Assembly (NCBI GenBank): GCA_947177435.1
Contig: CAMWUM010000016.1
Coordinates: forward strand, 1-14,900
Source: an uncultured Muribaculaceae bacterium
Lineage (GTDB): Bacteria > Bacteroidota > Bacteroidia > Bacteroidales > Muribaculaceae
DNA length: 14,900 nucleotides
Direction: 5' to 3'
This document shows, piece after piece, positions 14,856 through 14,900 of this stretch. Under the pieces are notes generated by a model. The model saw only the letters and a program-made list of their open reading frames with translations. It was not told where the DNA came from and did not search any database. A program made the translations under genes and the position numbers. Every line of letters begins with the position of its first letter. Positions within the stretch are counted from its first letter, which is position 1.

Positions 14856-14887
14856 ATTAATCGTCGTGATGACGATTAATTTTTTTT
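14856..14887 (+). terminator. Intrinsic-terminator-like hairpin in a leader (attenuator candidate)
   Basis: A perfect 10-bp stem pairs ATTAATCGTC (14856-14865) with GACGATTAAT (14871-14880) across a 5-nt loop, and seven Ts follow at 14881-14887. It lies about 30 nt downstream of a predicted transcription start and after a tiny ORF. It is too far from the aldo/keto reductase, and separated from it by a promoter, to be simply that gene's terminator; control of a downstream gene is more likely. Confidence 0.75.
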
Positions 14888-14900
14888 GTTTATGCATACC

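Noticed and set aside
1..14900. CRISPR arrays, tRNA or rRNA genes
   Set aside because: No regularly spaced repeats with unique spacers, and no cloverleaf or rRNA-like sequence was found on either strand by eye. The only short tandem array is the 24-bp leader repeat.

Overview
The window looks like a chromosomal segment of a gut-type Bacteroidales, most likely Muribaculaceae or a close relative; the family assignment is inference. Genes are GC-rich and gaps AT-rich. Start codons lack Shine-Dalgarno sequences, and promoters carry the Bacteroidetes -7 element TAnnTTTG. The gene families also fit: a GlmU-like sugar nucleotidyltransferase/acyltransferase, a DcaP-like porin, a zinc-less sirtuin, and a secreted GH43 enzyme with a T9SS-like tail.

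Layout. Positions 1-2007 (minus) hold the N-terminal 669 residues of a secreted repeat protein that runs off the left edge. A divergent promoter region separates it from a Sir2 deacylase (2159-2845, plus), whose stop overlaps that of a convergent outer-membrane porin (2842-4149, minus). A two-gene plus-strand operon follows: a GlmU-like protein (4305-5354) and a B3/B4-domain protein (5356-6024). Then comes an AT-rich MntA-HepT toxin-antitoxin pair (6091-6754). On the minus strand a large two-catalytic-module GH43 protein (8395-11931), a ResB/CcsB protein (7535-8398) and a CcsA protein (6771-7538) are chained by ATGA overlaps and read as one operon. On the right, a Fic protein with an AbiEi-like N-terminus (12215-13723) is followed 7 nt later by an aldo/keto reductase (13731-14702). 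The window ends in a promoter, a six-residue leader ORF and an intrinsic-terminator hairpin, which look like an attenuator for a gene outside the window.

The strongest novel signal is a perfect 21-bp direct repeat (6008-6028 and 6753-6773) that exactly brackets the toxin-antitoxin pair. The left copy supplies the stop codon of the B3/B4 gene; the right copy supplies part of the hepT stop and all of the ccsA stop. Removing one copy plus the module restores two convergent genes whose stops are one base apart. The module therefore looks like a 745-bp insertion with an att-like duplication, carrying no recombinase and damaging neither neighbour. Other points of interest are 24-bp tandem repeats with tandem stop codons between the fic promoter and its start codon, a GlmU-like protein with an unusually short N-terminal domain, and the pairing of a glycan-degrading enzyme with cytochrome c assembly genes.
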